From an uncultured Candidatus Cenarchaeum sp. (GTDB lineage Archaea; Thermoproteota; Nitrososphaeria; Nitrososphaerales; Nitrosopumilaceae): a DNA stretch of 64,000 nucleotides. A program made the position numbers and the translations under genes. This document shows, one piece after another, positions 40,019-52,800 of the stretch. The notes beneath the pieces were generated by a model. It was not told the DNA's origin and did no database searches. It saw only the letters and a list, made by a program, of their open reading frames with translations. Every line of letters starts with the position of its first letter. The first letter of the stretch is position 1. The stretch lies in contig OY282369.1 in the NCBI GenBank assembly GCA_958295735.1, positions 2,020,983-2,084,982 on the forward strand. Direction: 5' to 3'.

Positions 40019-41059
40019 GTGGCCGCCGGTCCTCCCTCCACCATAGACGCGATGGAGAGGGACATTCTCTCGCAGCCGGAATCGTTCCGCCGGTTCCGCC
40101 CGCCCCGGAGCCTCCCCGAGGCACGCCAGCGGGGGGCAGTATTCTGCGGCAGCGGCGACTCGCTGGCCTCGTGCATGCTGGCCGAGGCGCACTCGGGGCA
40201 CCGCGCCAGGGCCGCCGACCCGCACGAGCTGGCCGAGCTCCCCCGCCCGGCCGCCGGGGACGTGTACGTCGTCTCCGTCTCGGGGCGCACCGAGGCCGGG
40301 GTGGCGGCGGCCAGGGCGGCGCGCCGCGCGGTGGCCGTCACCTCGGACGCGCGCAGCCGGCTGGCCGGGGCGTGCGGCAGCGTGATCCCCCTCCGGTTCG
40401 AGAACTCGGATGCGGTGACGGCCGGCACGTCGAGCTTCCTGGACAGCGCGCTCACGTGCATGTCGCTGGTGGGGGCGTTCCCCGGGGGAGCCGGGGCGGG
40501 CGCGGCCGGCTCCGCCTTCTCCAGGGCCGGCTCCGAGGCGGAGGGCCTGGCGCGCCTGCTGGCGCGCCGCCGGCCCGTGACCTTCTTGGGCTCCGCCCAC
40601 ACGTACCCGCTGGCCATGTACGCGGCGGCCAAGATGCACGAGGTGCTCGGGGCGCCGGCCCGGTACGAGAGGACGGAGCAGTTCTCGCACATGGGGCTGT
40701 TCTCTGCCTCGCCGGGGGACGCGGTGGTGGTGCTCGACGGGCGCCGCACCGCGTACAACTCGCGGCTGGCGGACGCGCTCGCCGATGCCGGGCTCGCCGC
40801 GGCATTCCCCGATCCCGGGCCGGCGGGGCGCGCGCCCGGCGTGCGGCAGGCGCTGTTCTACGCGTTCGTGGCCCAGCTCGTCCCGCTCGCGCTGGCCAGG
40901 AAGGAGGGGCGCCGCGACTGCCACTTCGTGGCCTCGAAGCGCCTGCTCCGCGCCAGCGACGGGATGATCTACGTCCCGGCCGGCGCCAGGCGGCGGAAGG
41001 CAGGCCGCGGCGCCGCGGCGGGCCGCCCGCCGCGCCGGATCGGGGGCCCGCGGGCCTGA
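40019..41059 (+). CDS. SIS-domain phosphosugar isomerase-like protein
   Basis: 346 residues with two sugar-isomerase (SIS) lobes. The first has AVFCGSGDSLASCMLAE (near residue 40) and VYVVSVSGRTEAGVAAARAA (near 82). The second has TFLGSAHTYPLAMYAAAKMH (near 193) and a conserved-looking RTEQFSHMGLFSASPGD. Relatives include bifunctional glucose/mannose-6-phosphate isomerases and glucosamine-6-phosphate synthase isomerase domains. There is no glutaminase domain, so amination is unlikely; isomerisation of a phosphosugar for surface-glycan precursors is possible. The C-terminal tail is basic and Gly/Arg-rich. The GTG start is fixed by the TATA box. Confidence 0.8.
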   Translation: MAAGPPSTIDAMERDILSQPESFRRFRPPRSLPEARQRGAVFCGSGDSLASCMLAEAHSGHRARAADPHELAELPRPAAGDVYVVSVSGRTEAGVAAARAARRAVAVTSDARSRLAGACGSVIPLRFENSDAVTAGTSSFLDSALTCMSLVGAFPGGAGAGAAGSAFSRAGSEAEGLARLLARRRPVTFLGSAHTYPLAMYAAAKMHEVLGAPARYERTEQFSHMGLFSASPGDAVVVLDGRRTAYNSRLADALADAGLAAAFPDPGPAGRAPGVRQALFYAFVAQLVPLALARKEGRRDCHFVASKRLLRASDGMIYVPAGARRRKAGRGAAAGRPPRRIGGPRA

Positions 41060-41380
41060 TCTCGGGGCCCCCGCATTCGCGGCCGCGTCCCGCCCGCGGC
41101 GGGATGCCGCGCAGGTCGCGCTGATCGACGCCGCCGCGGGGCGCGGCGCGCCGGGGAGGGGCGCATCCCCCGGCGCATCCTCGGGCTCCCCCGCCAGGGC
41201 ATCCGCGCTCACCCGAACCGCGCGACACGAAGATTTTCCGCGCCGTGAGCCGCCCGCTGATTGCCCGACTTTTTTGGCCTCCGGCCGGCTTGTCGGCCGG
41301 CCGGCATCGGGACGGAGCGGCAGCGGCGCGCGCGGCCTGCCGCAAAGCGCGTGGAAAAATGGGTAGAAAAATGGGTGCGG
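41060..41380. other. 320-bp spacer between convergent genes
   Basis: No gene is recognised. It holds the hairpin-forming GGCCTCCGGCCGGC region near 41276 after a run of six T (41267-41272), which could end transcription of the SIS-domain gene. Confidence 0.4.
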
Positions 41381-42547
41381 CTATTCGCCGCCCTGGGGGT
41401 TGCCGCCGTCCTCGGCCGTGGCTGCATCGCTGCCGTCCTCGGCCGTGGCTGCATCGCTGCCGTCCTCGGCCGTGGCTGCATCGCTGCCGTCCTCGGGCTC
41501 CGCCGCGGGAGCGGCAACTTCCGCCCCCGCCTGCTCCTTGGCCTTCTTCCTGGACTCCTTCTCGAGCTGCTTCAGGTACTCCTCGCTGTCCTGCACGCCG
41601 CGCTCGCCGAGCTCGAATACCTGCTCCGAGTTGGGGTGGTGCGGGCTGTCTATGATCTTGGCGATCCTCTTGCTCTTGCTGCCCTTCCTGAAGTATATCC
41701 TGTACGTGCTCGCGTGGCCGACCACGTTGCCCCCGACCGGCCTGGTCGGGTCCCCGAAGAACGAGTCGGGGCTGGACGATACCTGGTTGGTGGCCAGGAC
41801 CGCGCAGTTGTACGTCTCCGCTATGCGGGACAGGAGCCGTATGTAGCGGCCCAGCTTTTGCTGCCTGCTGGCCAGCGTCCCCCTGCCGAGGTACTCCGCC
41901 CTGAACATGCCCGTCGTGGAGTCGGAGATTATCAGCCCGACGTTCTCTTCCTTGATGGTCTTGCCGGCCTCCTCCAGTATGAGGACCTGGTGCGAACTGT
42001 TGTACGCGCGGGCCACTATTATGCCCTCCAGCACGGCCGCGGGATCCATGCGGTGCGCCTTTGCTATGGTGACTATCCTTTCGGGCCTGAACGTGCCCTC
42101 GGTGTCTATGTACAGCACGCCGGCACCCAGGCCGCCCTCTTCTTTCGGGCGCTGGGCCATCACGCACAGGGTGTGGCAGAACTGCGTCTTGCCCGAGCCG
42201 AACTCGCCGAAGACCTCCGTTATGGCCTGCGTCTCAACGCCGCCGCCGAGCAGCCCGTCGAGGGACTGCGTCCCGGTGGTTATCTTGCCTATCCTCTTGC
42301 GCCGCTCGTATATCTCGGTGCCGGAGGCGAAGTCCTTCGTTATGGCGCCCGTCTCGGCGAGGCGCCTCCTGGCCAGGGTGACTATCTTCTCGCACGTGTC
42401 GTCCGCCATGCTGGTTATGTCGCCAAGCTCCACGGGGCCCCTCACGACGAGATCCATCAGGTTGTGGACGCCCGAGTCCTGGAGCCTCTTTTTCGTGACC
42501 GGCCCGACCCCTTCGAGGTCGGACAGGTCGAATGTCTCTGCGCTCAT
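41381..42547 (-). CDS. radA: Archaeal recombinase RadA with a repeat-bearing acidic tail
   Basis: The Rad51/RecA-family strand-exchange protein for homologous recombination. Residues 1-70 hold the N-terminal helix-hairpin-helix domain (LSDLEGVGPVTKKRLQDSG). Walker A is GEFGSGKT at 114-121, Walker B LIISDS at 205-210, the DNA-binding L1 region near RQQKLGRYIRLLSR, and NQVSSSPDSFFGDP near 254-267. The core ends near 340. Then comes a 45-residue extension with EDGSDAATA repeated three times (27-base DNA unit, about 41400-41500), giving 388 residues against about 320-350 usual. The ATG at 42547 lies 25 bases after TATAATATAAA. Confidence 0.97.
   Translation of the reverse strand: MSAETFDLSDLEGVGPVTKKRLQDSGVHNLMDLVVRGPVELGDITSMADDTCEKIVTLARRRLAETGAITKDFASGTEIYERRKRIGKITTGTQSLDGLLGGGVETQAITEVFGEFGSGKTQFCHTLCVMAQRPKEEGGLGAGVLYIDTEGTFRPERIVTIAKAHRMDPAAVLEGIIVARAYNSSHQVLILEEAGKTIKEENVGLIISDSTTGMFRAEYLGRGTLASRQQKLGRYIRLLSRIAETYNCAVLATNQVSSSPDSFFGDPTRPVGGNVVGHASTYRIYFRKGSKSKRIAKIIDSPHHPNSEQVFELGERGVQDSEEYLKQLEKESRKKAKEQAGAEVAAPAAEPEDGSDAATAEDGSDAATAEDGSDAATAEDGGNPQGGE
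41398..41500 (-). repeat. 27-bp coding repeat in the radA 3' end
   Basis: Plus-strand unit GCTGCCGTCCTCGGCCGTGG plus CTGCATC, about three and a half copies, encoding EDGSDAATA on the minus strand. Confidence 0.95.
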
Positions 42548-42566
42548 CGGGGGACGTACTGTACGG

Positions 42567-42577
42567 TATAATATAAA
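42567..42577 (-). promoter_or_regulatory. TATA box of radA
   Basis: TATAATATAAA on the plus strand (TTTATATTATA on the minus strand), centred 25 bases before the ATG at 42547; the strongest promoter-like sequence in the window. Confidence 0.65.
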
Positions 42578-42589
42578 GATGGCGGAAGG

Positions 42590-42665
42590 CGCCGCCGGCC
42601 GCGGGCGTGAAAGCGCCGCCGTGATCCGGATTCGCGCCTGGCGGCGGGGCAGCCGGCCTCGCGCG
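42590..42665 (+). repeat. Dispersed repeat family 1
   Basis: GGGCGTGAAAGCGCCGCCGT, then GATCCGGATTCGCGCCTGGC. It starts about 13 bases upstream of the radA TATA box. Confidence 0.75.
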
Positions 42666-43379
42666 GCCGCCGGCGCGCGGCCGCGCGCCTGCCCGTCACG
42701 GGCGCGAACATGCCTTCCCGGCCCGGATTAGCACTAGGCAGCAGGCAGCAGCATGCCCGATCGCGTCTCCGCCGCCCCCGATCCGCCGGTTGGCCGCAAA
42801 CGCCACGCATTTCGGGGCAACGCCGTCACCGCCCTCGTCCCGCCAGCATTTTTTTTTTCGCCGTGGGCGGAGCAAGCGCCGCGCTCCTGAAGTCGGAGCC
42901 GCGCCCGCGCATCCGGATGCCTGCGGGAACAACACCGCGCCGCGCCGTCTTGCGAGGCCGCGGATCTTCCTGTTTTGATCGCTGGCGTGACTCGCGCGCG
43001 CCCCGTCCGTCCGGCAGCCGGCATTCAGTCCGCGCCGAAGAACCCGCGATCCGGCAGCCGGCGCCTTGCAGGCACCACGGATCCGGGGGCGCCGGCCAGC
43101 ATTTTAAGCGCGAGATCGGCCGGTTTGCAGCAGCCAGGGAACCGTCCGGACGCGGGCGCGATGCTCGCGCCGCCGCCGATGCCGCGAAGCGCGACACGCG
43201 AGACGGATGCGGGGGTTTCCCGGCGCGGGCGGGCATTCCGCGAACGGTGCCTCTGGCCCCTGCCGCGGTACCAGACGTCGGCAACGCCCGCCGCGCGCGC
43301 GGCCACGCCGCGCAGCATTCCTGACACGCGCGCGCCGTATTGGTGCGTGGGGGCGCGGGCGGGCAGGGCTCGCAAAAAG

Positions 43380-43470
43380 TGCGAGGCCGCGCGTCCGCCA
43401 GTCACTGGCGCGAAAACGATTCCGCCGATCCGGATTGGCGCCCGCGGAGGGAGGGTTGCCGACATCGTGC
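43380..43470 (+). repeat. Dispersed repeat family 1
   Basis: GGCGCGAAAACGATTCCGCC, then GATCCGGATTGGCGCCCGCG. It lies next to the first transposase fragment. Confidence 0.75.
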
Positions 43471-43481
43471 AAAAAATGCGC

Positions 43482-43834
43482 TGCGTGAAAATTAGGCCGC
43501 GCCAACTTTGGGCTATGAGTGGGCGGTTTTGCCAGGCTATGCCGGCCGAAGCGGATGGCCGGCTTCCTGATCGGCAAGCAGATCGAATACGCGGGAAGGG
43601 GCGCAAGGCGTCCCAGACGGTCCACGAGATCAGGGTGACCCCGAGGCACGCGCGAAGGCTGCTTGCGGGGCGCGGGCGGACGGGCGGGCCGCACGCGATC
43701 CGCCGGCCGGGCATGGCTTGCGTACAGATCACCAAGCGGGATGCCGAACCGGCGGCTCGGCAGCGCGGGAAGGCGCGCGCGGGCGGTTTTTCCGGGCCAT
43801 GCAGGCCGCAAGGCGGATGGCCGGCTTCCTGATC
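43482..43834 (+). pseudogene. IS481-type transposase N-terminal fragment, followed by the start of a second
   Basis: Begins with TGCGTGAAAATTAGGCCGC, which matches the end of the inverted copy at 46811 and is probably an old terminal repeat. It then encodes a helix-turn-helix segment typical of IS481 transposases (KGRKASQTVHEIRVTPRHAR, RLLAGRGRTGGPHAIRRPGM). From about 43770 the start of a second copy (GCGGTTTTTCCGGGCC onward) runs to GATC at 43831-43834, where the IS4-type element is inserted; it continues at 45504. Confidence 0.6.
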
Positions 43835-43903
43835 CAGTAGATCCCAGGTGTAGATTTTTGGGCGCGGGCCCGCGCCGCCCGAAACTGCCGCGCGATGCAA
43901 AGA

Positions 43904-43911
43904 TCTATATA
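43904..43911 (+). promoter_or_regulatory. TATA box of the IS4-type transposase
   Basis: TCTATATA, centred about 26 bases before the ATG at 43934. Confidence 0.6.
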
Positions 43912-43933
43912 GACAAGTTTTCAGATCTCGGCG

Positions 43934-45172
<1,239 letters not shown>

Positions 45173-45289
45173 CGCCTGGCGGCGCCCGGGGATCCGGAGC
45201 CCGCCAGACCGTCAGGATTCGAGATGCGCCGGCCGTGGGGCCTCCACGCCGGACGCGCTCCCTCCCGCGCGCGGCCCGCCGCGCCCCAG

Positions 45290-45299
45290 TTTTTTTTTT
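45290..45299 (+). terminator. T-rich run downstream of the transposase
   Basis: Ten T in a row about 120 bases after the transposase stop. Poly-T on the coding strand is the usual archaeal termination signal. No hairpin is needed. Confidence 0.45.
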
Positions 45300-45503
45300 G
45301 CGGCGCTCCCCGCCGTCCCGTGCCCCGCCCCCGCCCCGCGCAAAAGCCGATCCGGCTCCCGCGCGGCGCCCCCGCCTGCCGCGGCGTCGAAGCCGGCATC
45401 CGCCGGGCGCGCCGGCCGGGGATTGCCGCGTGGTGTGCTTATCTACTGTGTTTGCCGCGGGCGGCGCGGGCCCGCGCCAAAAATCTACACCTAGGACTTA
45501 CTG

Positions 45504-46537
45504 GATCGGCAGGCAGATCAAATACGCAACAAGACGGCGCAAGAAAGGGCGCAGGACGTCCGGGACAGCCAGGGAGATCGAGGCCTCGAGGCACGCGCGA
45601 AGGCCGCTTGCGGGGTGCGGGCGGACGTGCGAGCCGCCCGCGGTTCGCCGACGGGTCGGGGCCCCCGTGCAGATCAGCAAGCGGGATGCCGTACCGGCGG
45701 CGCGGCAGCGCGGGAAGGCGCGCGCGGGCGTCCGGCGCACCGCCAGCGCGCTGAGGGTCGATCACGCTACAATCTGCGGCGAGCCCCCGGGATCGCGAGG
45801 GACGGCGGACAGGCGGTGCCGTCCACGGCCAAGCCGGGGCGCGGGAGACGGGTCCGGTTCGAGATGCGGCACTCCGGCGCCACGCGGCGCGCGGGCTGGC
45901 ACGGGACGGAGGATTCGCGCTTCAAGAGCCCCAGCATATGCTGCCGACCGGTGAAAATTTCGTTACGAACGGATGTTCGGGTGGCAGTTTGGACCCGAAG
46001 AGCGAAGTTTTTAGCGAACGGTGGCACACTCGTGCATCCCGGCGATTCGTCACGATCCGTGACGGGGGCCGGCATGTTCGGGGATGCGACCTCGGACGAC
46101 GCGGCGGCCGCGCCGCGCGCGGCCGCGAAGCGGTTCCGCGCTCCCGCGACGATGCTGTCAGGCAACGGCTCGCGCTTCGTGGGCCGGGGAGGCCGCAAAA
46201 AGGGCGGCGGCGAGGCGCCCCCGGATCGCGGCGGCCGACCGCGTCCGGGAGCGTACTGCCGGCCAGCGGCATTGATCTTATGGGCAACCGCCCCTGCCGC
46301 CCGCAGACCGACGGCAAGCCGGGGAAGTTCCTTGGGACCTTGGGGGCGGAGATCGGGCACCGCGAAAGCCTGCCGGAATTTGTCGCGTTTTGCAACGAAC
46401 GAGGGCTTCACTGCTCGCCGGACGTCGACGGCTTGGAGACTCCGCCCGGGGCATTCCCCGCCAGGAAGGCCACGGAAGCGATCAAGAAGAACGACCCTCG
46501 CCGGATGGTGGAGGACACGAGCGGACAGGCGACATGA
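45504..46537 (+). pseudogene. Degenerate IS481-type transposase, interrupted and frameshifted
   Basis: It continues the copy broken by the IS4-type element. In order it shows IGRQIKYATRRRKKGRRTSG (45505 on), the helix-turn-helix ASRHARRPLAGCGRTCEPPA, then in a second frame RFEMRHSGATRRAGWHGTED (family: RHS-xx-WHxDW), SRSVTGAGMFGDATSDDAAA and MLSGNGSRFVGRGGRKKG. A third frame gives RPQTDGKPGKFLGTLGAEIG, PEFVAFCNERGLHCSPDVDG and PPGAFPARKATEAIKKNDPR. All three catalytic acids appear replaced (WHxD, SDNG and the E of GKxER). At least two frameshifts are needed to join the parts. Confidence 0.75.
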
Positions 46538-46539
46538 TT

Positions 46540-46811
46540 TCACGCGACACGGCTGCGCGGGGCCCCCGGCCTGTCGGCTAACCGCGGGCGGCCCGCCCGC
46601 CCGCCCGCCCGCACTCCGCAAGCAGCCTCTGCGCGTGCCTCGGCCCCCACGATCTTCCTGGCTGTCCAGGACTCCATGCGCCCCTTCCTGCGCAGCCTTG
46701 TTGCGTATTCGATCTGCTTGCCGATCAGAAGCCCTCTGGCGGCACCGCCGGTATGGGCTGGAAAAACCGCCCGCCGGCCTCCCAAAATTAGTGCGACCTA
46801 ATTTTCATACA
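46540..46811 (-). pseudogene. Inverted IS481-type transposase N-terminal fragment
   Basis: Minus strand: starts TGTATGAAAATTAGGTCGCA, probably the terminal repeat, then LLIGKQIEYATRLRRKGRME and SWTARKIVGAEARAEAACGV, matching the two forward copies. It ends within 60 bases of the giant gene, whose promoter lies just beyond it. Confidence 0.6.
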
Positions 46812-46840
46812 GCACAATAACACAAAAAAAAAAAAAACCC

Positions 46841-46850
46841 TCATATACTA
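46841..46850 (+). promoter_or_regulatory. TATA box of the giant surface-protein gene
   Basis: CATATACTAG after a run of about 13 A, centred 25 bases before the TTG at 46870. The A-tract may raise promoter strength. Confidence 0.6.
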
Positions 46851-46869
46851 GAATTCCAACCGCCCGCCG

Positions 46870-49800
46870 TTGGATTCAGCTAAGGGCGCGACGTCGCTCG
46901 GACTTCCCGCCTCCGTTCTTGTAGCAGCCTTGGTGCTTGCCGCCGTCCCGGCCCTGTCCGCCGACGGGGGCGCCTACGCGGGCATCTTGCCGGCGGCGCA
47001 CGCCGAGGTCAGCCCGGATGCATGCCCGGAGACCAACGCCTCCGACTGCACGTTCCACGTCACCGACTCCATGTACATGCCGGAGGTGCTCGGCAGCATG
47101 ATCAGCGAGGACTATACGACGGGCCGCCTGTACGTGGCCACCGTCCCCCACTATTCGTTCCAAGGCAACGACTCAACCATACGCATCTACGACGCGGACC
47201 GCAACTCCGTGCCGCAGACGGTCGTGCTCGAGGACACCAAGATAGTGGCCATGGGCATAAACCACGCAACGCGCGAGCTGCACGTGGTGGCCGCCACCGA
47301 CCTCGAGGGCCACCCGGCAGCGCTCAGCACCGAGCACTATACCAACCCCAACCCCACACTGCCCCCGATCGCCAGCGCCAGCCTGGTCTCCTACAGCATG
47401 GACGACGCGGACGGCTCCCTTGATATGGTCGACTCGGTCTCCCTGGCCCGCACGTACAAGGACGGAAACAGCACGATTTCGGTGCCAAAGATCGACGTCA
47501 GGGACATCGCCGTCGACCACCTCAACGACCGCGTGTACGTGGCCGGCATCTGGGGAGATGCCGATCCCTCCCACGATCCGGACGACGACTGGAAGGGATA
47601 CGCCCCCGTCATGGTGGTCGACACGGCAGGCACCGACCATGCCGTGCACGATCTGCAGTTCGACCCCACCGAAAACTCCGGCTGGAACCCGTTCCGCCAC
47701 TCCGTGGCCGCCAGCGCCATCGAGATCGATGCCGCCAGCAACACGGCGTACGTCGTGGCCAGGCAGCACGACGGCACCGGCCACAACCAGGGCGTCTACA
47801 AGCTCAACTTTTCAAGCAATGCTGCCGGCGACTTTACCCAGAACTACACCCTGGCGGGCGGCGTGGACATACGGATCGACGATGCCGACGAGACCATAAT
47901 ACGCTTCAAGCCGGCGGCGGTCCAGGCCATCGACATGGCAATGTACGACCAGAACCTCTTCGTCACCTTCGGCAACGGCACCATGTACCGCTTCGCCCTT
48001 GACGGGAACGGGATCCCCGAGGGACAGCCGGTCAGGATGGCCGAGGGCAGGTGGAACGACGACTGGAGCATGTACTTCGCCGAGGGCACCCGCGCCTTGG
48101 CGGTCGACGAGAACCGCGGCCTGCTGTACGCGCTGAGCAGCATATGGCACACGCCCGAGCTGCGCGTGTTCGACGCTGCCCAGGACGGCGTGCCCCTGAT
48201 CTCCGCCTCGGGCATAGGCGCCGAGGTGTCGCGCTCCGCCTTGGAGGTGAGCAGCCGCGCCGGCGGCACCGTATACCTGACGCGAGACTGGGTGCCGCAC
48301 GTCATGGTGGTGGAGCCGCAGGCCCCCACAGATCTCCAAAAGATGCTGGACGATGCCGTCGAACATGAGACGGTCGTCATACCGGACGGCACCTACCGCG
48401 ACACCATTCTCACCGTAGACAAGCCGCTCACCGTCATAAAATCAGACGACGCGACGTTCATCGGCAACTCGAGGCTGGAGATAATCGCCGACAACGTCAC
48501 AGTGCGCGACCTCTCGTTCGAGGGCATGTGCCTGCCGGGGTACCCGTACGGCGCCGTAAGCATACTCAACGGCCGCACCGCCGCCGGCGCCGCCGCCCCC
48601 GCGATAGACGACATCGGCGAGCCGCGCGAAAACGTCACGATAAGCGGGATCTCCGTATCCGACACGTGCAACGCCGGCGTGCAGCTGGTCGGCAAGGACG
48701 GCCTCGCCGGCTCCGCCGTATCGGGAAACACGTTCACCAACATCGGCCTAAAGACCGCGCGCGACCACTCGGGGCCCGCCGACATCGTGGCCGTGGACGA
48801 ATACGGCGCCATGCACGGCGCCATCGGCCTGTCGTTCCACCCGACCGGCCAGGCCGCGGTCACGGACACCGAGATAACGAACAACACCATACGGGGCAGC
48901 AGCGCGGCCGGAATCCGCGTCATGCATCCCGACGGCGTGAACATAACGGACAACACCATAAGCGGCACGGCCGACAGCGCCGTCGGCCTCGCCGGCGTTT
49001 CGAAGAACACAATGATCGCGGACAACACCATGGTAAACTCCAACAACCAGCCGGACTTTGACTACTTGGACGGCATAACGGGCAGCGGCAACGCCGCGCA
49101 CTATTACAAGTCGTGGGACGACCCCGGCCCCAGGGACGACACCGTCTGGCGGGTGCTCACCCCCCAGCCGTACAACGGCACGCCCACCGCCGACGCAGCC
49201 ATCAAGGTCTGGGCCACCGCCGGCACCGCGGGCATCTCCATACGGGACAACCGCATCGCCGGCGGCAACGGCGGCTTCGTCGCCTGCGCCGGCGTCTGCG
49301 GGGTGGAGACCGACGGCTTCATACAGCACGGATCTCGCGACATAGTGGACAACGCCACCGACGTATCCTCCAAATTCACGGTCAGCGGGAACACCATATC
49401 CGCTAGCGTCAATGGCGCCCCGTTAGCCAACTACGCATCGGGCAACATAACGGTAACTGGAGGCGCCGTACTCGCGGCAGGATCGAGCACGGACGGCATC
49501 CAGCTTGACGGGGTAACTACTGTGGGGGTCACTGGAGTGGCGACGAATTCATCGGCGACGGCCGCGGCACCGCACGGGATCGGCGACACTGTTGAGATAA
49601 CGGTCACCTTCAACAAGCCCGTAACCGTGATGGACGCCCCGGTCCTCCGCTTTGCGGGCGGCGGCGTGGCCACATTCGTCAGCGACAGCGCCAACATGAT
49701 CACATTCGCCCACACCGTGCGGGAGGGCGCGCCCGGCCAGGCGGACCTGAAGACGGCCGCCATCGTCGGCGGCACCATCGTCTCGCCCTCGGGTGGCGTA

Positions 49801-52800
49801 TCCCTCACGCTCCCGCTCGATGCCGACCCAATCCACATAGATTCCGTCCGCCCGCACATGGCCTCGGCTCCGGAAATCGCGGGCAGCAACCTCACGCTCC
49901 GCCTTGACGCCCCGCCCAGCACGGTAGACGTCTCAAAGATCGCCGTGGCCGGCGTCCATCTTGCCGCGGATGCCGACTCTGCCGTAGACGGCAGCACGGT
50001 CACGATAACGTTGCCCCCAGCGGCGGTTGCAGCCGCGGCCGCCTCGGAGCGCCAGCCGGCCGTCCTCATGGCGGCGGGCGCCCTGGAGGACGCGGCGGGC
50101 AACGAAAACTCCGCCCATTCCCTGCGCGCCGGGGCGTGCGGTGTCGCAGAGTCGGACACCTGCACGTTCTACGTTACGGATTCCATGCACATGCCCGAGG
50201 TGCGCGCCGGCTTGATCCGCGAGGATTACGAGACGGGCCGGCTGTACGTGGGCACCGTGCCAAGCTATTCGTTCCAAGAAAGCCAGTCCACCATACGCGT
50301 GTACGGCGAGGACCGCTCCCTGCTGAACACTACCGTAATTGCCGGCGAGAGAATAGTGGCCATGGAGTTAAACCACGAAACGCGCGAGCTGCACGTGGTG
50401 GCCATTTCCAACCCGGAGGGCCACCCATCCATGAACCACCCTGAGGGCAGTCCGTACCTCCACTTTAACAAACCCACCACGGGACTGCCCCCCATAGCCG
50501 ATGCCCGGCTCGTGTCCTACGGGATGGCCGCGGACGGCGCCCTCACGCTGGTCGACTCCGTCCCGCTGAACCACGCGTACGCAAAGGGGGCAGACCACGG
50601 CGTGGTCGAGGTGCCGAAACTGGACGTCAGGGACATCGCGGTCGACTATGTGAATGACCTGGTCTACGTGGCCAGCGTCTGGGGATTCGCCGACACCGGC
50701 AACATGACCAACCAGAAGGCCAACGACTGGAAGGGATTCTCCCCGATCATGGTCGTCGACACGTCGGGCACGGCCCACTCCCTGCGCGAGGTAAAGTTCG
50801 ATCCCGACTCGGGCTGGAACCCGTTCGACCACGCCGTCGGCGCCTCGGCCATAGATCTGGATGCCGCCAGCAACACGGCGTACGTCGTGGCCAGGCAGCA
50901 CGACGGCGACGGCACCGTGAGCCACGGCGTCTACGCGCTTGACTTTTCAGACGGCCCCGGCGGCTTTACCCTGAACTACACCTCCAAGGGCGGCATCGAC
51001 ATATGGACGGGGCCCGACGAGTCCGCCATACTTCCATACCCTGCAATGAGGCAGGCCATTGACATGGCCCGGTACGGCGACGGCCTCTTTGTCACCTTCG
51101 GCAACGGCACAATGTACCGCTTTGCCCTCAACGAAGTCACCGGCATCCCCGAGGGGACACCAGACCTCATAGTGGGCGTGTCCACCCCAAACCCCGGCTC
51201 CGCCCCCGACTCCGGATCCGGCCAGGAATGGTGGATGCTGTGGAACGCCGGCACGAACGCCCTTGCGGTCGACGATGACAGGGGCCTCCTGTACGCGCTG
51301 AACAACGTATGGCATGTGCCGGAGCTGCTCGTATTCGATGCTTCCGACCCCGGCCTTTCGTTGCTCGCCGCCTCGAACGTAGGCGCCGAGACATTCCGCG
51401 CCGATCTGGAGGCGAGTGCCAGGCCCGGAGGCGCCGTATACCTGTCGCGCGACTGGGTCCCACACATCATGGTGGTGGAGCCGCAGGCCCGCTCCGGCCT
51501 CCAGGGGATGATCGACGATGCCCCCGAATACTCGACAGTCACCATACCGGACGGCACCTACCGCGACACCGTTCTCACCGTAGGCAAGCCGCTCACCATA
51601 AAATCGGACGACGCGACGTTCATCGGCAACTCGAGGCTGGAGATAATATACGACGACGTTGCCGTGGACGGCCTCTCGTTCGAGGGCATGTGCCTGCCGG
51701 GATACCCGGCCGGCGCCGTAAGCATACTCAACGGCCGCACCGCCGCCGGCGCCGCCCTGCCATTTACCGAAGGAAGCATCGGCGCCGCGCAGCGCCAGAA
51801 CGTCACGATAAGCAGGATCTCAGTATCCGACACGTGCAACGCCGGCGTGCAACTGGTCGGCAAGGACGGCCTCGCCGGCTCCGCCGTGTCGGACAGCACG
51901 TTCACCGGCATCGGCCTGAAGAACCCTCCGGGCCGCGACGCGCCGGCCGACATCGTGGCCGTGGACGAATACGCCGCCATGCACGGCGCCATCGGCCTGT
52001 CGTTCCACCCGACCGGCCAGACGTGGGTCACCGGCACCGCCATCACCAACAACACCATAGACGGCAGCAGCGCGGCCGGAATCCGCGTCATGTGGCCCGA
52101 CGGCGTGAACATAACAGACAACTCCATAAGCGACACGGCCGACAGCGCCATCGGCCTCGCCGCCGGCGCAAAGAACACACTGATCGCGGACAACGCCATT
52201 GTAAACTCCAACAACCAGCCGGACTTTGACTATCTGGACGGCATAACGGGCAGCGGCCTCCTTTCGCACTACTACCAGCACGCCGGCGACGACCTCGTCA
52301 ACATGGTGATCAACGCCACCGCGTACGACGGCAAGCCCACGCCGGACGCGGCCATCAAGGTATGGGCCGCCGACAAGTACAGCAACCCCGCCTCCAACAT
52401 CACCGTGCGGGACAACAGCATCGCCGGCGGCAGCGGCGGCTTCGTGGCCTGCGCCGGCGTCTGCGGGGTGGAGACCGACGGCCTCATACAGGACGGATCC
52501 CGCGACATAGTGGACAACACCACCGACGTATCCTCCAAATTCACCGTCAGCGGGAACACCATACGCGAAGACGTAGGCGGCGCGCCGTTCGCCAACGACG
52601 CATCGGGAACCATAACGGTAACGGGAGGAACCGTATTCGCGGCCGGAAATAACAGGGGCATCTTCGCGATGGACGGGGTGACGACGCTGGGAGTCACCGG
52701 AGTGGTGACTACCCCCGCGGCGACAGCAGAGAACCCGCACAAGATCGGCGACATCATTACCATAGCGGTCACCTTCAACAAGAACGTGAACGTGACGGGC

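Larger units (their letters stand above)
42548..43481. other. 930-bp region without a gene
   Basis: Contains the radA promoter, two family 1 repeats (42590-42665, with a further fragment near 42685-42715, and 43380-43470), and a run of ten T within GCATTTTTTTTTTCG near 42848-42858. Open frames here are composition artefacts. Confidence 0.5.

Noticed and set aside
38918..41212. Minus-strand frame of 764 codons that extends mqnD backwards over the SIS-domain gene
   Set aside because: The TATA box and MqnD N-terminus place the start at 39763; the upstream part is antisense to a well-supported gene.
42975..43832. 285-codon plus-strand frame over 43.0-43.8 kb as a real gene
   Set aside because: Only its last third matches the IS481-type N-terminal repeat; the rest is low-complexity and covers a dispersed repeat.
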